DNA of 64,000 nucleotides from Arthrobacter sunyaminii (GCF_018866305.1 NZ_CP076456.1:1984001-2048000), one strand, 5' to 3'. Shown: positions 1 to 8,409, numbered from the stretch's first letter. Notes: generated by a model from the letters alone, not told the origin. Translations and numbers: made by a program.

Positions 1-11
1 GTCTCGTCCAT
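1..11 (-). CDS. 5' end of a divergent gene (partial)
   Basis: Only three codons (Met-Asp-Glu) and part of a fourth lie inside the window, so the product cannot be named. The start is supported by a good ribosome binding site, AAAGGAG on the minus strand at 16-22, four bases before the ATG at 9-11. The gene points away from the PadR-type regulator at 111. A perfect dyad lies between them, so it is a likely target of that regulator. Confidence 0.4.
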
Positions 12-46
12 TGATCTCCTTTGATCCGGGGGACAGTAATAAGGAG

Positions 47-67
47 ACTATGACTAATAGTCATAGT
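47..67. promoter_or_regulatory. Perfect 21-bp dyad, probable PadR operator
   Basis: The arms ACTATGACTA and TAGTCATAGT flank a single central A at position 57, giving a perfect 10+1+10 inverted repeat. It lies 43 bases before the PadR-type regulator gene and 35 bases before the divergent partial gene. This is the usual position for an operator serving both an autoregulated PadR gene and its target. That PadR proteins bind dyads near their own promoters is family knowledge; that this protein binds this site is inference. Confidence 0.6.
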
Positions 68-110
68 ACGATTTGAAATATGACACAGGACCAGCAGGGG
101 GTCAAGAGCA

Positions 111-728
111 ATGAAGACTGAACCCGAATCCGACGCCCAGGCGCCGGCCGAACTTCCCGCCACCAGCCGTGCTGTGCTGGGTATCCTCTCCTTCGGCGAG
201 GAGCTCTCCGGCTACGACGTCAAGCGGTGGGCTGAACAGAGCCTGGCGTTTTATTACTGGGCGCCGTCCCAGAGCCAGATTTACTCCGAACTCAGGCGGT
301 TGGAGGATCAGGGTCTGGTTGAATCCCGGGTCGAGCAGACCCATGCGGCAAAAAGCCGGCGGCTCTATTCGATTACCGGTGTGGGCCGCCGCCGCATGAG
401 GGAATGGATTGACGGGCAGGCGCCGGACCCCGTTGTGCTCAAGCAGTCCATGGTGCTCCGGCTCTGGGCCGGACACAACGGTGAAGCCGAACGGCTCGCC
501 GAGCAGTGGGCCGACTATGCCGACCAGTCCCGGGATACTGCCGCACGCGCCGCAGCACATGCCCTTTCGGCAGAGAAAGTGCCGGCCTGGCGCTTTCCTG
601 CACTTGCACTGGAGTGGGCGGAAAAGTACTACCGCGATGAAGCTGCCCGGGCGGAATGGGTACTCGAACGCCTGGCTGAACTGGAGGCGGCAGAACGGGA
701 CGGCGGAGGCGCAGCGGCCGAGCGCTGA
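111..728 (+). CDS. PadR family transcriptional regulator
   Basis: The 205-residue protein has the PadR layout. An N-terminal winged helix (about residues 22-100, with the typical 'ILSFGEELSGYDVKRW' and 'YSELRRLEDQGLV' features) is followed by a C-terminal helical dimerisation region (about 115-195). It would bind DNA as a dimer in the cytoplasm, usually as a repressor. The start is the first ATG after a G-rich stretch at 97-101. A perfect dyad upstream (47-67) suggests autoregulation and control of the divergent gene at 1-11. The ligand is unknown. Nothing ties it to the KstR2-like regulon that begins downstream; the gene stands alone and its 3' neighbour is convergent. Confidence 0.85.
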   Translation: MKTEPESDAQAPAELPATSRAVLGILSFGEELSGYDVKRWAEQSLAFYYWAPSQSQIYSELRRLEDQGLVESRVEQTHAAKSRRLYSITGVGRRRMREWIDGQAPDPVVLKQSMVLRLWAGHNGEAERLAEQWADYADQSRDTAARAAAHALSAEKVPAWRFPALALEWAEKYYRDEAARAEWVLERLAELEAAERDGGGAAAER

Positions 729-769
729 CGGGCGGGGGAGCGCGGTGCCTGCTCCCGGAGTCAGCGGCG

Positions 770-1558
770 CTAGACGCCGTACCCGCCGTCGACGTCGAGC
801 TTCTGCCCCGAGATGAACCCGGCGCGGTCCGACGCCAGGAAAACGACCGCTTCGGCAACGTCTCCGGCGCTGCCGAAGCGGCGAAGCGGAATATTTGCCG
901 TGGCTGCGGCAAGCGCCCGCTCGTCGAGATCTCCGGATTCCATGAGCCGCGCCGACATTCCCTCGGTCAGCATTCCCGGGCCGACGCAGTTGACCCGGAT
1001 GCCAAACCTGCCCTCCTCGGCCGCCAGTGCCATGGCCAAGGCCTCAACTCCACCCTTGGGCGCTGCGGAGAGACCGTCCCTGACCGGATAACGCCGGGTG
1101 GCGGCGGTGGTGACAACAACAACGGAGCCGGCAGAGGCACGCAGTGCCGGCAGCGCGCCCGACACCACGTTGAAGAAGCCAACGAGGTCAGCCTCCACCT
1201 GGGATGCGAACTCCGCAGGTGAGACCCGGGAAAGATGAACCATGGGTACGTGCGGTCCTGCAGCATGCACGAGCGTGTGGATTGCGCCGTGCCTGGCCAG
1301 GAGCTGCGTGAACAGCGCATCGACGGCGGCGGTGTCGGTCACGTCAAGGCGGTGGGCCGAGGCCTCCGAACCCAGCTCTGTAAGCAGGCCATCAGGCCGA
1401 TTGCTTCGGTAGGTCAGGGCCACCGTGCTTCCCCCGGCAGCCAGCCTGCGGACAATGGCTGCACCGATGCCGCCGGAACCGCCCACCACCAGGGCAACAC
1501 CGGGCTTCGCGCTGAATTCCGGTGATGCGCACGACAGGTCCTCTGTGGAAGTTTGCAT
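770..1558 (-). CDS. SDR family protein with altered catalytic residues
   Basis: This 262-residue protein has the SDR fold: a glycine-rich cofactor motif (GGSGGIG, about residues 27-33) and the C-terminal SGQxLxVDGG signature. The active site is unusual. The classical YxxxK motif reads SAAPK, so the catalytic Tyr is Ser while Lys is kept. The Ser 13 residues upstream is Thr, and NNAG is HAAG. It may reduce by a different mechanism, have a non-redox role, or be inactive. The gene is transcribed away from the ABC importer operon, and a KstR2-like box (1588-1601) lies 29 bases before its start. It is therefore probably part of the same regulon. The substrate is unknown. Confidence 0.8.
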   Translation of the reverse strand: MQTSTEDLSCASPEFSAKPGVALVVGGSGGIGAAIVRRLAAGGSTVALTYRSNRPDGLLTELGSEASAHRLDVTDTAAVDALFTQLLARHGAIHTLVHAAGPHVPMVHLSRVSPAEFASQVEADLVGFFNVVSGALPALRASAGSVVVVTTAATRRYPVRDGLSAAPKGGVEALAMALAAEEGRFGIRVNCVGPGMLTEGMSARLMESGDLDERALAAATANIPLRRFGSAGDVAEAVVFLASDRAGFISGQKLDVDGGYGV

Positions 1559-1587
1559 TGCCGCACACTAACAGTTTCCACTGGCCA

Positions 1588-1601
1588 AGCAAGCGTTTGT
1601 T
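1588..1601. promoter_or_regulatory. KstR2-like operator box 1
   Basis: AGCAAGCGTTTGTT matches the published KstR2 consensus AnCAAGnnCTTGnT in all but one fixed position. It lies between the SDR gene ending upstream (start 1558, minus strand) and the ABC importer operon (first gene at 1734). One bound dimer could therefore control both directions. Binding by the regulator at 11465 is inferred. Confidence 0.6.
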
Positions 1602-1733
1602 GACTAGCGTCGCATTGTGTTAGCGTCCAGACAATCAATCGCTTGGTGAACTACTGGCCGTCTCGACAGGGCCACGGCGAGAGATCATGCTCTGCACCCC
1701 CACACCCGGGATTGTCTTCAAGGGAGAAGTTCA

Positions 1734-2963
1734 ATGAATGTTTTGCCGTTCCGCGGCCGCCGCGGACTCTTGGTTGCCGCAGCAGCAACAACAACCGCAC
1801 TGATCCTCTCGGGCTGCGGCAGCGAGGCCGGAGCTGGAGAGGCAGGGGACGAACCGTTCCGCATCCTCGTCCTGGGCGCGCTGAGCGCCGAGGGTGCGCT
1901 CGGCATCAACGCCTCAACCTCGGTCCTTGCCGCTCAGGCCGGAGCTCAGGTGGCAAACGAAGACGGCGGTATTCTTGGCCGCGACATCGAAGTCGAGGTT
2001 GCCGATGACCAGGGCGACCCTACGGCTGCCGTGACGCTGGTCCGCGAAGCCATAAACTCCGACACGCCTCCTGACGCCATCCTGAATTCCGGGCCATCGC
2101 AGGTGGCGGATGCCACGCTGCCCATCATCAACCAGGCGGGCATCCTTTCCTTCAACATTGGACCTACCGAAACTTCGCTGGATCCCTCGGTCTTTCCACT
2201 GAACTTTGACATCTCCGCCGGTCCCAGCCATCACGTGGCCGGCCAGGCGAACCACTTCGAAGAGATGGGGTACACGTCGGTCGGCGTTCTGCACGGGAGC
2301 AGCTCCTACGGCGAGTCATACGGCAACCTGGCCGACGAGGGGTTTGCAGACGGGGGTATGAAGGTCGTCGGAAATGAAGAATACGACGTCGCCTCGCTCG
2401 ACATGACGCCGCAGCTCGAGGCGCTCCGGGCAAAGAACCCGGACGTACTGGCCTTGGATGCATACGGAGCCCCGCTGGGGTACATACTGCAGGGTCTTGA
2501 AAAGCTGGGCTGGGATGTACCGGTCGTGGGCAATGTTTCAGTTGCCGCTACCGGACTGGTCAACACTCCGCCTCCGTCGGGGGTGTTGGGAACGGAGCAA
2601 GTGGAAAACCTCGTGATGGAGGTCTACCGAAGCACGGTTTACAACCCCGAAGCGGAAGTAACCAACCGTGCGGTGGAAGCGATGCTCTCCATTGACCCCA
2701 TCAAGGCCACCCTGATCCTTGCCTACAACTACGACGCCGTGATGCTGCTCAAGGCAGCTGCCGAGTCGGTCGGAAGCACGGATGACCCCGAAGCACTTGC
2801 CGCTGCCTTGGAGGACCCGGAGGTCACCAAAACAGCAGAGACGGCCATCCTGAACGAATACGTCTTCAGCGCGGATGAGCATTCACCGGCCATTGCCGGC
2901 GACGAGTTCCAGTTCATTCCGCCGTCGGCTGTCAAGGACGGACAGTTCCACGTCGCGAAGTAG
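1734..2963 (+). CDS. ABC transporter substrate-binding lipoprotein, LivK type
   Basis: The 409-residue protein starts with a basic, hydrophobic signal peptide ending in a lipobox (LSGC, Cys28), so it should be a lipoprotein on the outer face of the membrane. The rest is a two-lobe periplasmic-binding-protein fold of the branched-chain amino acid/amide type (Peripla_BP_6). It would capture a solute and deliver it to the permeases encoded at 4076 and 4936. GGGAGAAG lies just before the ATG. It is the first gene of the importer operon behind KstR2-like box 1. In this context the solute may be a bicyclic acid such as HIP and not an amino acid, but the sequence does not show the ligand. Confidence 0.85.
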   Translation: MNVLPFRGRRGLLVAAAATTTALILSGCGSEAGAGEAGDEPFRILVLGALSAEGALGINASTSVLAAQAGAQVANEDGGILGRDIEVEVADDQGDPTAAVTLVREAINSDTPPDAILNSGPSQVADATLPIINQAGILSFNIGPTETSLDPSVFPLNFDISAGPSHHVAGQANHFEEMGYTSVGVLHGSSSYGESYGNLADEGFADGGMKVVGNEEYDVASLDMTPQLEALRAKNPDVLALDAYGAPLGYILQGLEKLGWDVPVVGNVSVAATGLVNTPPPSGVLGTEQVENLVMEVYRSTVYNPEAEVTNRAVEAMLSIDPIKATLILAYNYDAVMLLKAAAESVGSTDDPEALAAALEDPEVTKTAETAILNEYVFSADEHSPAIAGDEFQFIPPSAVKDGQFHVAK

Positions 2964-3002
2964 GAACCGCAGCGGAAATCGGGCGAGCATCAAGGGGCAA
3001 CC

Positions 3003-3863
3003 ATGAGCAGTGCGGAGCACTTATACAACGGCAAAACCGCAGTCATCACGGGCGGCGGATCCGGTTTGGGCGAAGGCCTGGTCCGGCACGCCGCCGCCCT
3101 GGGCATGAACGTCGTCGTTGCCGATATCAACGAGGCTGCTGCCACGAAGGTCGCTGATGACATAGTTCGGGCCGGCGGAAACGCTGTTGCGCTTGCGGTC
3201 GATGTCCGTGATCCGGAGCAGGTCGACAGCCTGGCGGAGGCGTCCTACAGGATCTTCAAGCGTGTGGACCTTTTGGTCAACAATGCGGGCATCGAGCAGT
3301 TCGGATACCTCTGGGACACCCCCGTCGCGAACTGGCGCAGGATCCTGGACATCAACGTCAGCGGAGTGTTTCACGGAGTGCGGTCCTTTGTGCCGAGGAT
3401 GATCTCGGCGGGCGGCAGGAGTTCCGTGTGGAACACAGCGTCAGTCGGAGCGGTCACGGGCATCAGCCGCCAGGGACCATACCTGGCGACCAAACACGCG
3501 GTCCTGGGCCTCACCGAAGCACTGAAGCTGGATATGGACCATGCCGGCCATGACATCAGTGTTGCCGCCGTGCTTCCCGCTGCCGTCTCCTCCCGCATCT
3601 TCTCGGATGCGGGGACAGTTCTCGAGGGCGACCTGGAAGCAGCAGAGGGTGCCCGCAGGGACATGATGACCCTGCTTCCCACAGCCTTGGATCCGCTGGA
3701 TGCCGCGCGGGCCATCTTCGACCAGGCGGCGGCCGGAGAGTTCTACCTGCTTTCCCAGCCCGGATACGTCGCCGCCATCATGGCGGACCGGGGTTTGCAA
3801 CTAACCCGGCGTTCCGCCCCGCAGGAGCCCCGGCGGCACAGTTTCGCAGCGCGGGACCACTAG
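3003..3863 (+). CDS. SDR family oxidoreductase
   Basis: This is a 286-residue classical SDR: TGGGSGLG cofactor motif (about 17-24), NNAG (about 94-97) and YLATK active site, followed by a substrate loop and a polar C-terminal extension. It probably oxidises or reduces an alcohol/ketone with NAD(P)H. AAGGGG precedes the ATG. The gene is inserted between the binding-protein gene and the permease genes of the importer operon, 39 bases after the former, so it is presumably co-transcribed and may act on the imported compound. The exact substrate cannot be read from the sequence. Confidence 0.8.
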   Translation: MSSAEHLYNGKTAVITGGGSGLGEGLVRHAAALGMNVVVADINEAAATKVADDIVRAGGNAVALAVDVRDPEQVDSLAEASYRIFKRVDLLVNNAGIEQFGYLWDTPVANWRRILDINVSGVFHGVRSFVPRMISAGGRSSVWNTASVGAVTGISRQGPYLATKHAVLGLTEALKLDMDHAGHDISVAAVLPAAVSSRIFSDAGTVLEGDLEAAEGARRDMMTLLPTALDPLDAARAIFDQAAAGEFYLLSQPGYVAAIMADRGLQLTRRSAPQEPRRHSFAARDH

Positions 3864-3995
3864 GTTCCGATTGACTCCCCACCCACCTGCACGGCCCCTG
3901 CGGTGCCGTCCGGCCCGTCTGCGGCCGCACAGCCCGGCAGCGGGATCCGGCATCACAATTCACAGAGGAATCAACGTGTTCGCAGAGGAAGAAAC

Positions 3996-4079
3996 ATGAG
4001 TCCGCACATCCAGTCCGCTGAGGCAGCGTTTGGGTTCAGCAGCGCCGGCTGCACCGGGCTGAGGGGAGAACTCCGATGA
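3996..4079 (+). CDS. Possible 27-residue leader ORF before livH
   Basis: An ATG at 3996, preceded by AGAGGAAG at 3984-3991, opens 27 codons whose TGA overlaps the ATG of the LivH-type permease gene (ATGA, 4076-4079). The peptide has no recognisable domain or membrane segment. The ribosome binding site and exact overlap suggest translational coupling to the permease. The 212-base gap between genes could also simply be leader sequence. Confidence 0.35.
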   Translation: MSPHIQSAEAAFGFSSAGCTGLRGELR

Positions 4080-4933
4080 CCGTCATACTTGGCGGCCTTG
4101 CGCTCGGCGCCGTCTACGCGCTGGTTGCGATCGGCTACAACATCATTTTCATCTCGTCCAAGACCTTCAACTTCGCCCAGGCCCAGCTCATGATGTTCGG
4201 CGCGTTTATCGTCTACACCGGAGTATCAGTCTTCGGACTGAATCCGGTCATCGCTGCAGTGCTGGCCATGATCATCGTCGCGGGCATCGCCTACCTCGAG
4301 TTTGTCCTCGCAATCCGTCCGGTGAAGGACCAGCACAACGTTCTGGTCACCACGCTGGGGGCCGCAGTGCTGTTGGACGGGTCGGCCCAGCTTCTCTGGG
4401 GCGGCGAGCCGCTTAAGGTTCCCTTCTTCGCCGGCGATTCAGCCATCGACATCTTCGGCGGCCGGGTCTATCCGGTGGAGATAGCCCTCGTTCTCGTGGT
4501 CGCCGTGCTCGTCATCGGATTCGCCGTCTACGGCCGGGTCTCACTGACCGGGCTCGCCCTGCGCGGCATGTCGGAGGACAGCGAAGCTGCCCAGCTCCGC
4601 GGGGTCAACGTGCGCAACCTTGCGCTGATGACCTTCATCTTTGCCGGTGCCCTCGCCGGCCTGCTCGGAGTTATCGTCGGACCCAAAACCTTTGCCGTGG
4701 CTACCCTGGGCACCGCCCTGGCACTGAAGGGCTTTGTGGTCCTCGCGATCGGCGGGTTCGGCTCGATGCCCGGTGCTGCCGTCGGCGGTGTCATCGTTGG
4801 GCTGACCGAAGCGCTGGCCGCGCGTTATCTGGGAGGCGAGTTTGCAGTCCTGGCAGTCTTCATCCTGCTGATCGTCATCCTGCTCCTGCGTCCTTCAGGA
4901 CTATTCGTTCGCACCAAAGAGAGGACGGTCTAG
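4076..4933 (+). CDS. Branched-chain-type ABC transporter permease, LivH type
   Basis: The 285-residue integral membrane protein has about eight hydrophobic segments and the LivH-type pattern: an N-terminal 'GGLALGAVYALVAIGYN' helix, and the 'LRGMSEDSEAAQLRGVN' cytoplasmic loop that couples to the ATPase. It forms one half of the transport channel together with the permease half of the 4936 gene. A strong GAGGGGAG lies before the ATG. The operon order is binding protein, SDR, LivH, LivM-LivG fusion, LivF, all behind KstR2-like box 1. Confidence 0.85.
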   Translation: MTVILGGLALGAVYALVAIGYNIIFISSKTFNFAQAQLMMFGAFIVYTGVSVFGLNPVIAAVLAMIIVAGIAYLEFVLAIRPVKDQHNVLVTTLGAAVLLDGSAQLLWGGEPLKVPFFAGDSAIDIFGGRVYPVEIALVLVVAVLVIGFAVYGRVSLTGLALRGMSEDSEAAQLRGVNVRNLALMTFIFAGALAGLLGVIVGPKTFAVATLGTALALKGFVVLAIGGFGSMPGAAVGGVIVGLTEALAARYLGGEFAVLAVFILLIVILLLRPSGLFVRTKERTV

Positions 4934-4935
4934 CC

Positions 4936-6759
4936 ATGGCATTATGGGTTCGACTTCGCGCACTGCCGGCCTGGGTGTTTCCGCTGCTGATCGGAATCAT
5001 CATTGTCCTTCTTCCCATGCTGGGAATTCCCTATTCCACGCAGCGGCAGGTGCAGCTCACACTGATCCTCGCCCTCGTCGTGAGCGGCCTCAACCTGAGC
5101 CTTGGCTACGCCGGCGAGCTCGCCCTCGGCCAGCCGGCGGTATATGCCGCCGGTGCCTACACCGCAGGCCTGATGTCAAAGGCAGGACACACCGAGATTC
5201 TGGTCCAGCTGGCCGCGGGCGCGCTGGCCGCCCTGGTGGTCGGATTGATCACCGGAGTACCGGGCCTCAGGCTGGGTGGATGGTCCCTCGCCATGACCTC
5301 CTTCTTCCTCGTGCTGCTGCTTCCGGACGTACTGGCGATCTTCAAGGAGGTAACCGGCGGCCGCAACGGGCTCAGCGGTATCACGCCGCCCACCCTGTTT
5401 GGCCAGCGCATCACCGACGACATGCTGTTCATGGTGGTGGCGCTCGTCGTCGTCGTCTGGTTTGTGATTGTCCGCAACATCATCGTGTCCCGGCACGGTG
5501 TGGCATTCCGTGTCCTGAAACGCAGTCCGGTGCTGGCCTCGTCACTGGGCATCTCGGTGTTCCGGATGAAGCTCACGGCCTATGCGCTGGGTGCTGTTCC
5601 CGCCGGCTTGGCCGGCGTGCTGTTCGCCAACGTCGACCTGTACGTGTCACCGGAGGCCTTTGCCTTCGGATTTGCCACCACGGTGCTGGCGGCTTCCATT
5701 CTGGGCGGCTCGGCCAGCATCTACGGAGCCCTGGTGGGTGCGGCAATCCTTCAGTTCGCAACCAACAGCTCCCGCGAGTTCCAGGAATACTCCCTGCTCT
5801 TCACCGGGATCTTCCTGATTGTGGGCGGCGTGTTCCTGACCGGCGGCATCGCCGGCCTGCTGCGGACGGCGGTGAGCCGGCTCGATGCACGGGCCCGGCA
5901 GGCAGGACCGGTGCCTGCCGCACCGGATTCGCCCGCAGATACCGCCCTCACCGGTTTTGCCGGCAAGCGGCTGGTCATCGACAACGTCTCGAAGGCCTTC
6001 GGCGGGAACAAAGCGCTCAAGGGCGTATCGCTGACTGCCGAGCCGGGGCGGGTGACTGCCCTTATCGGCCCCAACGGATCAGGCAAGACAACCCTGTTGA
6101 ACATGGTCTGCGGATTTTATCGGACGGACACCGGGGCGATCTCCATTGACGACCGCCGGCTGGATTCCACGGGGCCCGACGCCGTGGCGCGGGCCGGCGT
6201 GGCCCGCACCTTCCAGACCCCCAACATTCCCGAGGGAATCACCGTTCTTGAGGCCGTCGTTTCAGGGCGTTACATGTCCAACCGGGCATCGATCCCCGCG
6301 GCGGTCCTCCAGCTGCCCGGGTTCCGCCGTATCCGGCGGGAAGACCGAAGCGAGGCCGACCGCGTCCTTGGGTTGGTGGGCCTCACTAAGTACCGCGACG
6401 TCGAAGCCGTGTCGCTGCCCCTGGGCATGCGCCGGATGCTCGAAGTTGCCCGGTGCCTGATCTCCCGCCCGGGAGTGCTTCTCCTGGACGAAGTAGCCTC
6501 CGGCCTGGACGAACACGAGGTGGAGATGCTCTCGGAGGTGGTCCGCAAGGTGACGGCAGCCGGCGGCACCGTGGTCTTGGTGGAGCACAACTTCCAACTC
6601 GTGCTCTCCCTTGCCGACACCATCGTGGCGCTGGCCCACGGCGAGGTCATGGCCACCGGAACACCGGCCGAGATCGAATCAAATCCGCGTGTGCTCAACG
6701 AGTACCTCGGCATCGAAGCAGATGAGGAAGCGATGATGGAACCGGAAGGTCAGCGATGA
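4936..6759 (+). CDS. ABC transporter permease-ATPase fusion, LivM-LivG type
   Basis: The 607-residue protein joins two subunits that are separate in the classical Liv system. Residues about 1-312 are a LivM-like permease with roughly ten hydrophobic segments. A Pro/Ala-rich linker (about 320-338) leads to a LivG-like ATPase with Walker A GPNGSGKT (378-385), Q-loop RTFQTPN, and Walker B LLLDEV (515-520). The ABC signature, normally LSGGQ or LSYGQ, reads LPLGM (about 494-498), which is degenerate, so most turnover may depend on the partner LivF site. The gene starts two bases after livH and overlaps the livF start (ATGA). The proposed role is uptake of the regulon's substrate. Confidence 0.85.
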   Translation: MALWVRLRALPAWVFPLLIGIIIVLLPMLGIPYSTQRQVQLTLILALVVSGLNLSLGYAGELALGQPAVYAAGAYTAGLMSKAGHTEILVQLAAGALAALVVGLITGVPGLRLGGWSLAMTSFFLVLLLPDVLAIFKEVTGGRNGLSGITPPTLFGQRITDDMLFMVVALVVVVWFVIVRNIIVSRHGVAFRVLKRSPVLASSLGISVFRMKLTAYALGAVPAGLAGVLFANVDLYVSPEAFAFGFATTVLAASILGGSASIYGALVGAAILQFATNSSREFQEYSLLFTGIFLIVGGVFLTGGIAGLLRTAVSRLDARARQAGPVPAAPDSPADTALTGFAGKRLVIDNVSKAFGGNKALKGVSLTAEPGRVTALIGPNGSGKTTLLNMVCGFYRTDTGAISIDDRRLDSTGPDAVARAGVARTFQTPNIPEGITVLEAVVSGRYMSNRASIPAAVLQLPGFRRIRREDRSEADRVLGLVGLTKYRDVEAVSLPLGMRRMLEVARCLISRPGVLLLDEVASGLDEHEVEMLSEVVRKVTAAGGTVVLVEHNFQLVLSLADTIVALAHGEVMATGTPAEIESNPRVLNEYLGIEADEEAMMEPEGQR

Positions 6760-7499
6760 ATGCGACAACGCAGGCTCCACTGCTCAAGGTCGAACGAATG
6801 GTCACCGGATACGGGGATCTGCGGGTGGTCCGGGACGTGTCTTTCGAAGTGCGGGCCGGACGGCTGACGGTCCTGCTGGGCCGTAACGGTGCCGGCAAGA
6901 CAACGACTCTCCGTGCTGTGTCAGGTCTGAACAAACTTGCAGGCGGCAGCATCACGTTTGACGGTGAGCCGATCGACAAGCGCTCGGTGGCGGATCGCGT
7001 GCGAATGGGAATGTCCTACGTGCAGGAGGGCAAACGCGTCCTGCACGCCCAAACCATCGAGGAGAATCTGCTGCTGGGCGGGCGCATTCGAAAAGTGCGC
7101 CGTGCCGTGCTACACGAGGAAATCGAGCGCATCTACTCGCTGTTTCCGATCCTCAAGGAGAAGCGCTCCCTGCCGGCCGGAAGCATGTCCGGCGGCCAGC
7201 AGCAAATGCTGGCGATTGGGTCCGCACTCATGGCCAAGCCGCGGCTGCTGCTCCTGGACGAGCCCTCCGGCGGGCTCGCTCCGGTTGTCGTGAAGGAAGT
7301 AATGCAGCGGGTCGCCGAGCTGAAGGAGACCGGGATCGGCATAGTGCTGGTGGAACAGGCGGTGGAAGCCTCTGTGGCCATCGCGGATGACGTGGTGGTT
7401 GTGGATATGGGCCGCAACGTTCTCGCCGGACCGGCTGCTTCGGTTGATCTTGAGGACCTGAAGCGGGCCTACTTTGGTGCACCTTCGCACCACCCGTGA
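6756..7499 (+). CDS. ABC transporter ATP-binding protein, LivF type
   Basis: The 247-residue cytoplasmic ATPase has a canonical Walker A (GRNGAGKT, 42-49), signature MSGGQ (144-148), Walker B LLLLDEP ending at 170, and a switch histidine position replaced within 'VLVEQAV', as is usual for LivF. It pairs with the ATPase domain of the LivM-LivG fusion. Its start overlaps the previous stop by four bases. It is the last gene of the importer operon; KstR2-like box 2 follows and the next gene appears to have its own promoter. Confidence 0.88.
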   Translation: MNATTQAPLLKVERMVTGYGDLRVVRDVSFEVRAGRLTVLLGRNGAGKTTTLRAVSGLNKLAGGSITFDGEPIDKRSVADRVRMGMSYVQEGKRVLHAQTIEENLLLGGRIRKVRRAVLHEEIERIYSLFPILKEKRSLPAGSMSGGQQQMLAIGSALMAKPRLLLLDEPSGGLAPVVVKEVMQRVAELKETGIGIVLVEQAVEASVAIADDVVVVDMGRNVLAGPAASVDLEDLKRAYFGAPSHHP

Positions 7500-7535
7500 C
7501 GGCTGGCAGCCACCACGCAAGACCGCTTAACGACA

Positions 7536-7549
7536 ACCTAGCGTTTGCT
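7536..7549. promoter_or_regulatory. KstR2-like operator box 2
   Basis: ACCTAGCGTTTGCT, extended by TGGT, lies 50 bases before the ipdF-like start. Read on the other strand it is AGCAAACGCTAGGT, matching the KstR2 consensus AnCAAGnnCTTGnT at eight of ten fixed positions. The same asymmetric variant (CTAG in place of CTTG in one arm) recurs at 13754, 27127 and 27146, which supports it as a real site of this regulon. Confidence 0.55.
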
Positions 7550-7599
7550 TGGTACAGTGTGAACCATTCGCGCCGTCGCGAAGAAAGGGCAGGGAACCG

Positions 7600-8409
7600 A
7601 TGTCGATAACTATCGATCTCACAGGCTGGGTTGTACTCGTTACGGGAGGCGCACGCGGTGTGGGTTCCGGCATTGTTGACGCCTTCGTTGACGCCGGCGC
7701 CGCCGTCGAAATCTGCGGCCGGACAGAACCCGAACCGCCGTCCGGAACCGCGTCGCAGACGGTGCACTTCAGCGCCGTTGACGTGCGCGATGATGCGCAG
7801 GTGCGTGCCTGGGTTGCCGACGTCGTCGAGCGCCGCGGGCGCATTGACGTGGCCGTCAACAATGCCGGCGGCTCGCCCTTCGGCCGTTTCGAGAGCGGTT
7901 CAGCCCGCTACCAGCGCGCAATCACGGAGTTGAATTTCCTTTCCGCGGCCCAGCTGGCCAACGCGGTGCACCCGGTCATGATGGCGCAGGAGCAGGGCGG
8001 ATCGATCATCAACATCACCTCGATCAGCGCCCGCCGCCCCAGCCCCGGCACTGCGGTTTACGGGGCGGCGAAGGCCGCCCTCGAAAGCCTGACCGGCAGC
8101 CTGGCTGTCGAGTGGGCGCCGCGGATCCGGATTAACGCGGTGAGCTGCGGACTGGTGGCGACCGAGGGCGCCGCGGACCACTACGGCGATGCCGACAGCT
8201 ATGCCCGCGTGGCAGCCACCATTCCGCGCGGACAGCTGGCCCGTCCGGACGAGATTGGTGCCGCCTGCGTCATGCTGGCCTCGCCGCTGGCCAGCCACAT
8301 CACCGGAGCAGTGCTCGACGTCGACGGCGGCGGCGAATGGCCCGCTTTCCTGGCCCACACCCCGCACGCCGACATTCTCAAACCTCACGAAGTAGAAGGA
8401 GCACACTGA
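7600..8409 (+). CDS. ipdF: SDR, IpdF-like (HIP catabolism)
   Basis: The 269-residue SDR has the cofactor motif TGGARGVG (about 15-22), NNAGGSP, and YGAAK with the preceding 'SISARRPSPGTA' segment. That combination closely resembles mycobacterial IpdF (Rv3559c), which oxidises a hydroxylated HIP-derived CoA ester during breakdown of steroid rings C and D. I chose the ATG at 7600 because AAGGGCAGG precedes it; an in-frame TTG at 7549 has no such site. It begins a two-gene operon with the thiolase (stop and start overlap as TGATG) behind KstR2-like box 2. Confidence 0.75.
   Translation: MSITIDLTGWVVLVTGGARGVGSGIVDAFVDAGAAVEICGRTEPEPPSGTASQTVHFSAVDVRDDAQVRAWVADVVERRGRIDVAVNNAGGSPFGRFESGSARYQRAITELNFLSAAQLANAVHPVMMAQEQGGSIINITSISARRPSPGTAVYGAAKAALESLTGSLAVEWAPRIRINAVSCGLVATEGAADHYGDADSYARVAATIPRGQLARPDEIGAACVMLASPLASHITGAVLDVDGGGEWPAFLAHTPHADILKPHEVEGAH

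Noticed and set aside
4944..6149. 401-codon frame overlapping the LivM-LivG fusion in another plus-strand frame
   Set aside because: Arg/Pro/Gly-rich frame-shifted reading of the permease gene; no domain.
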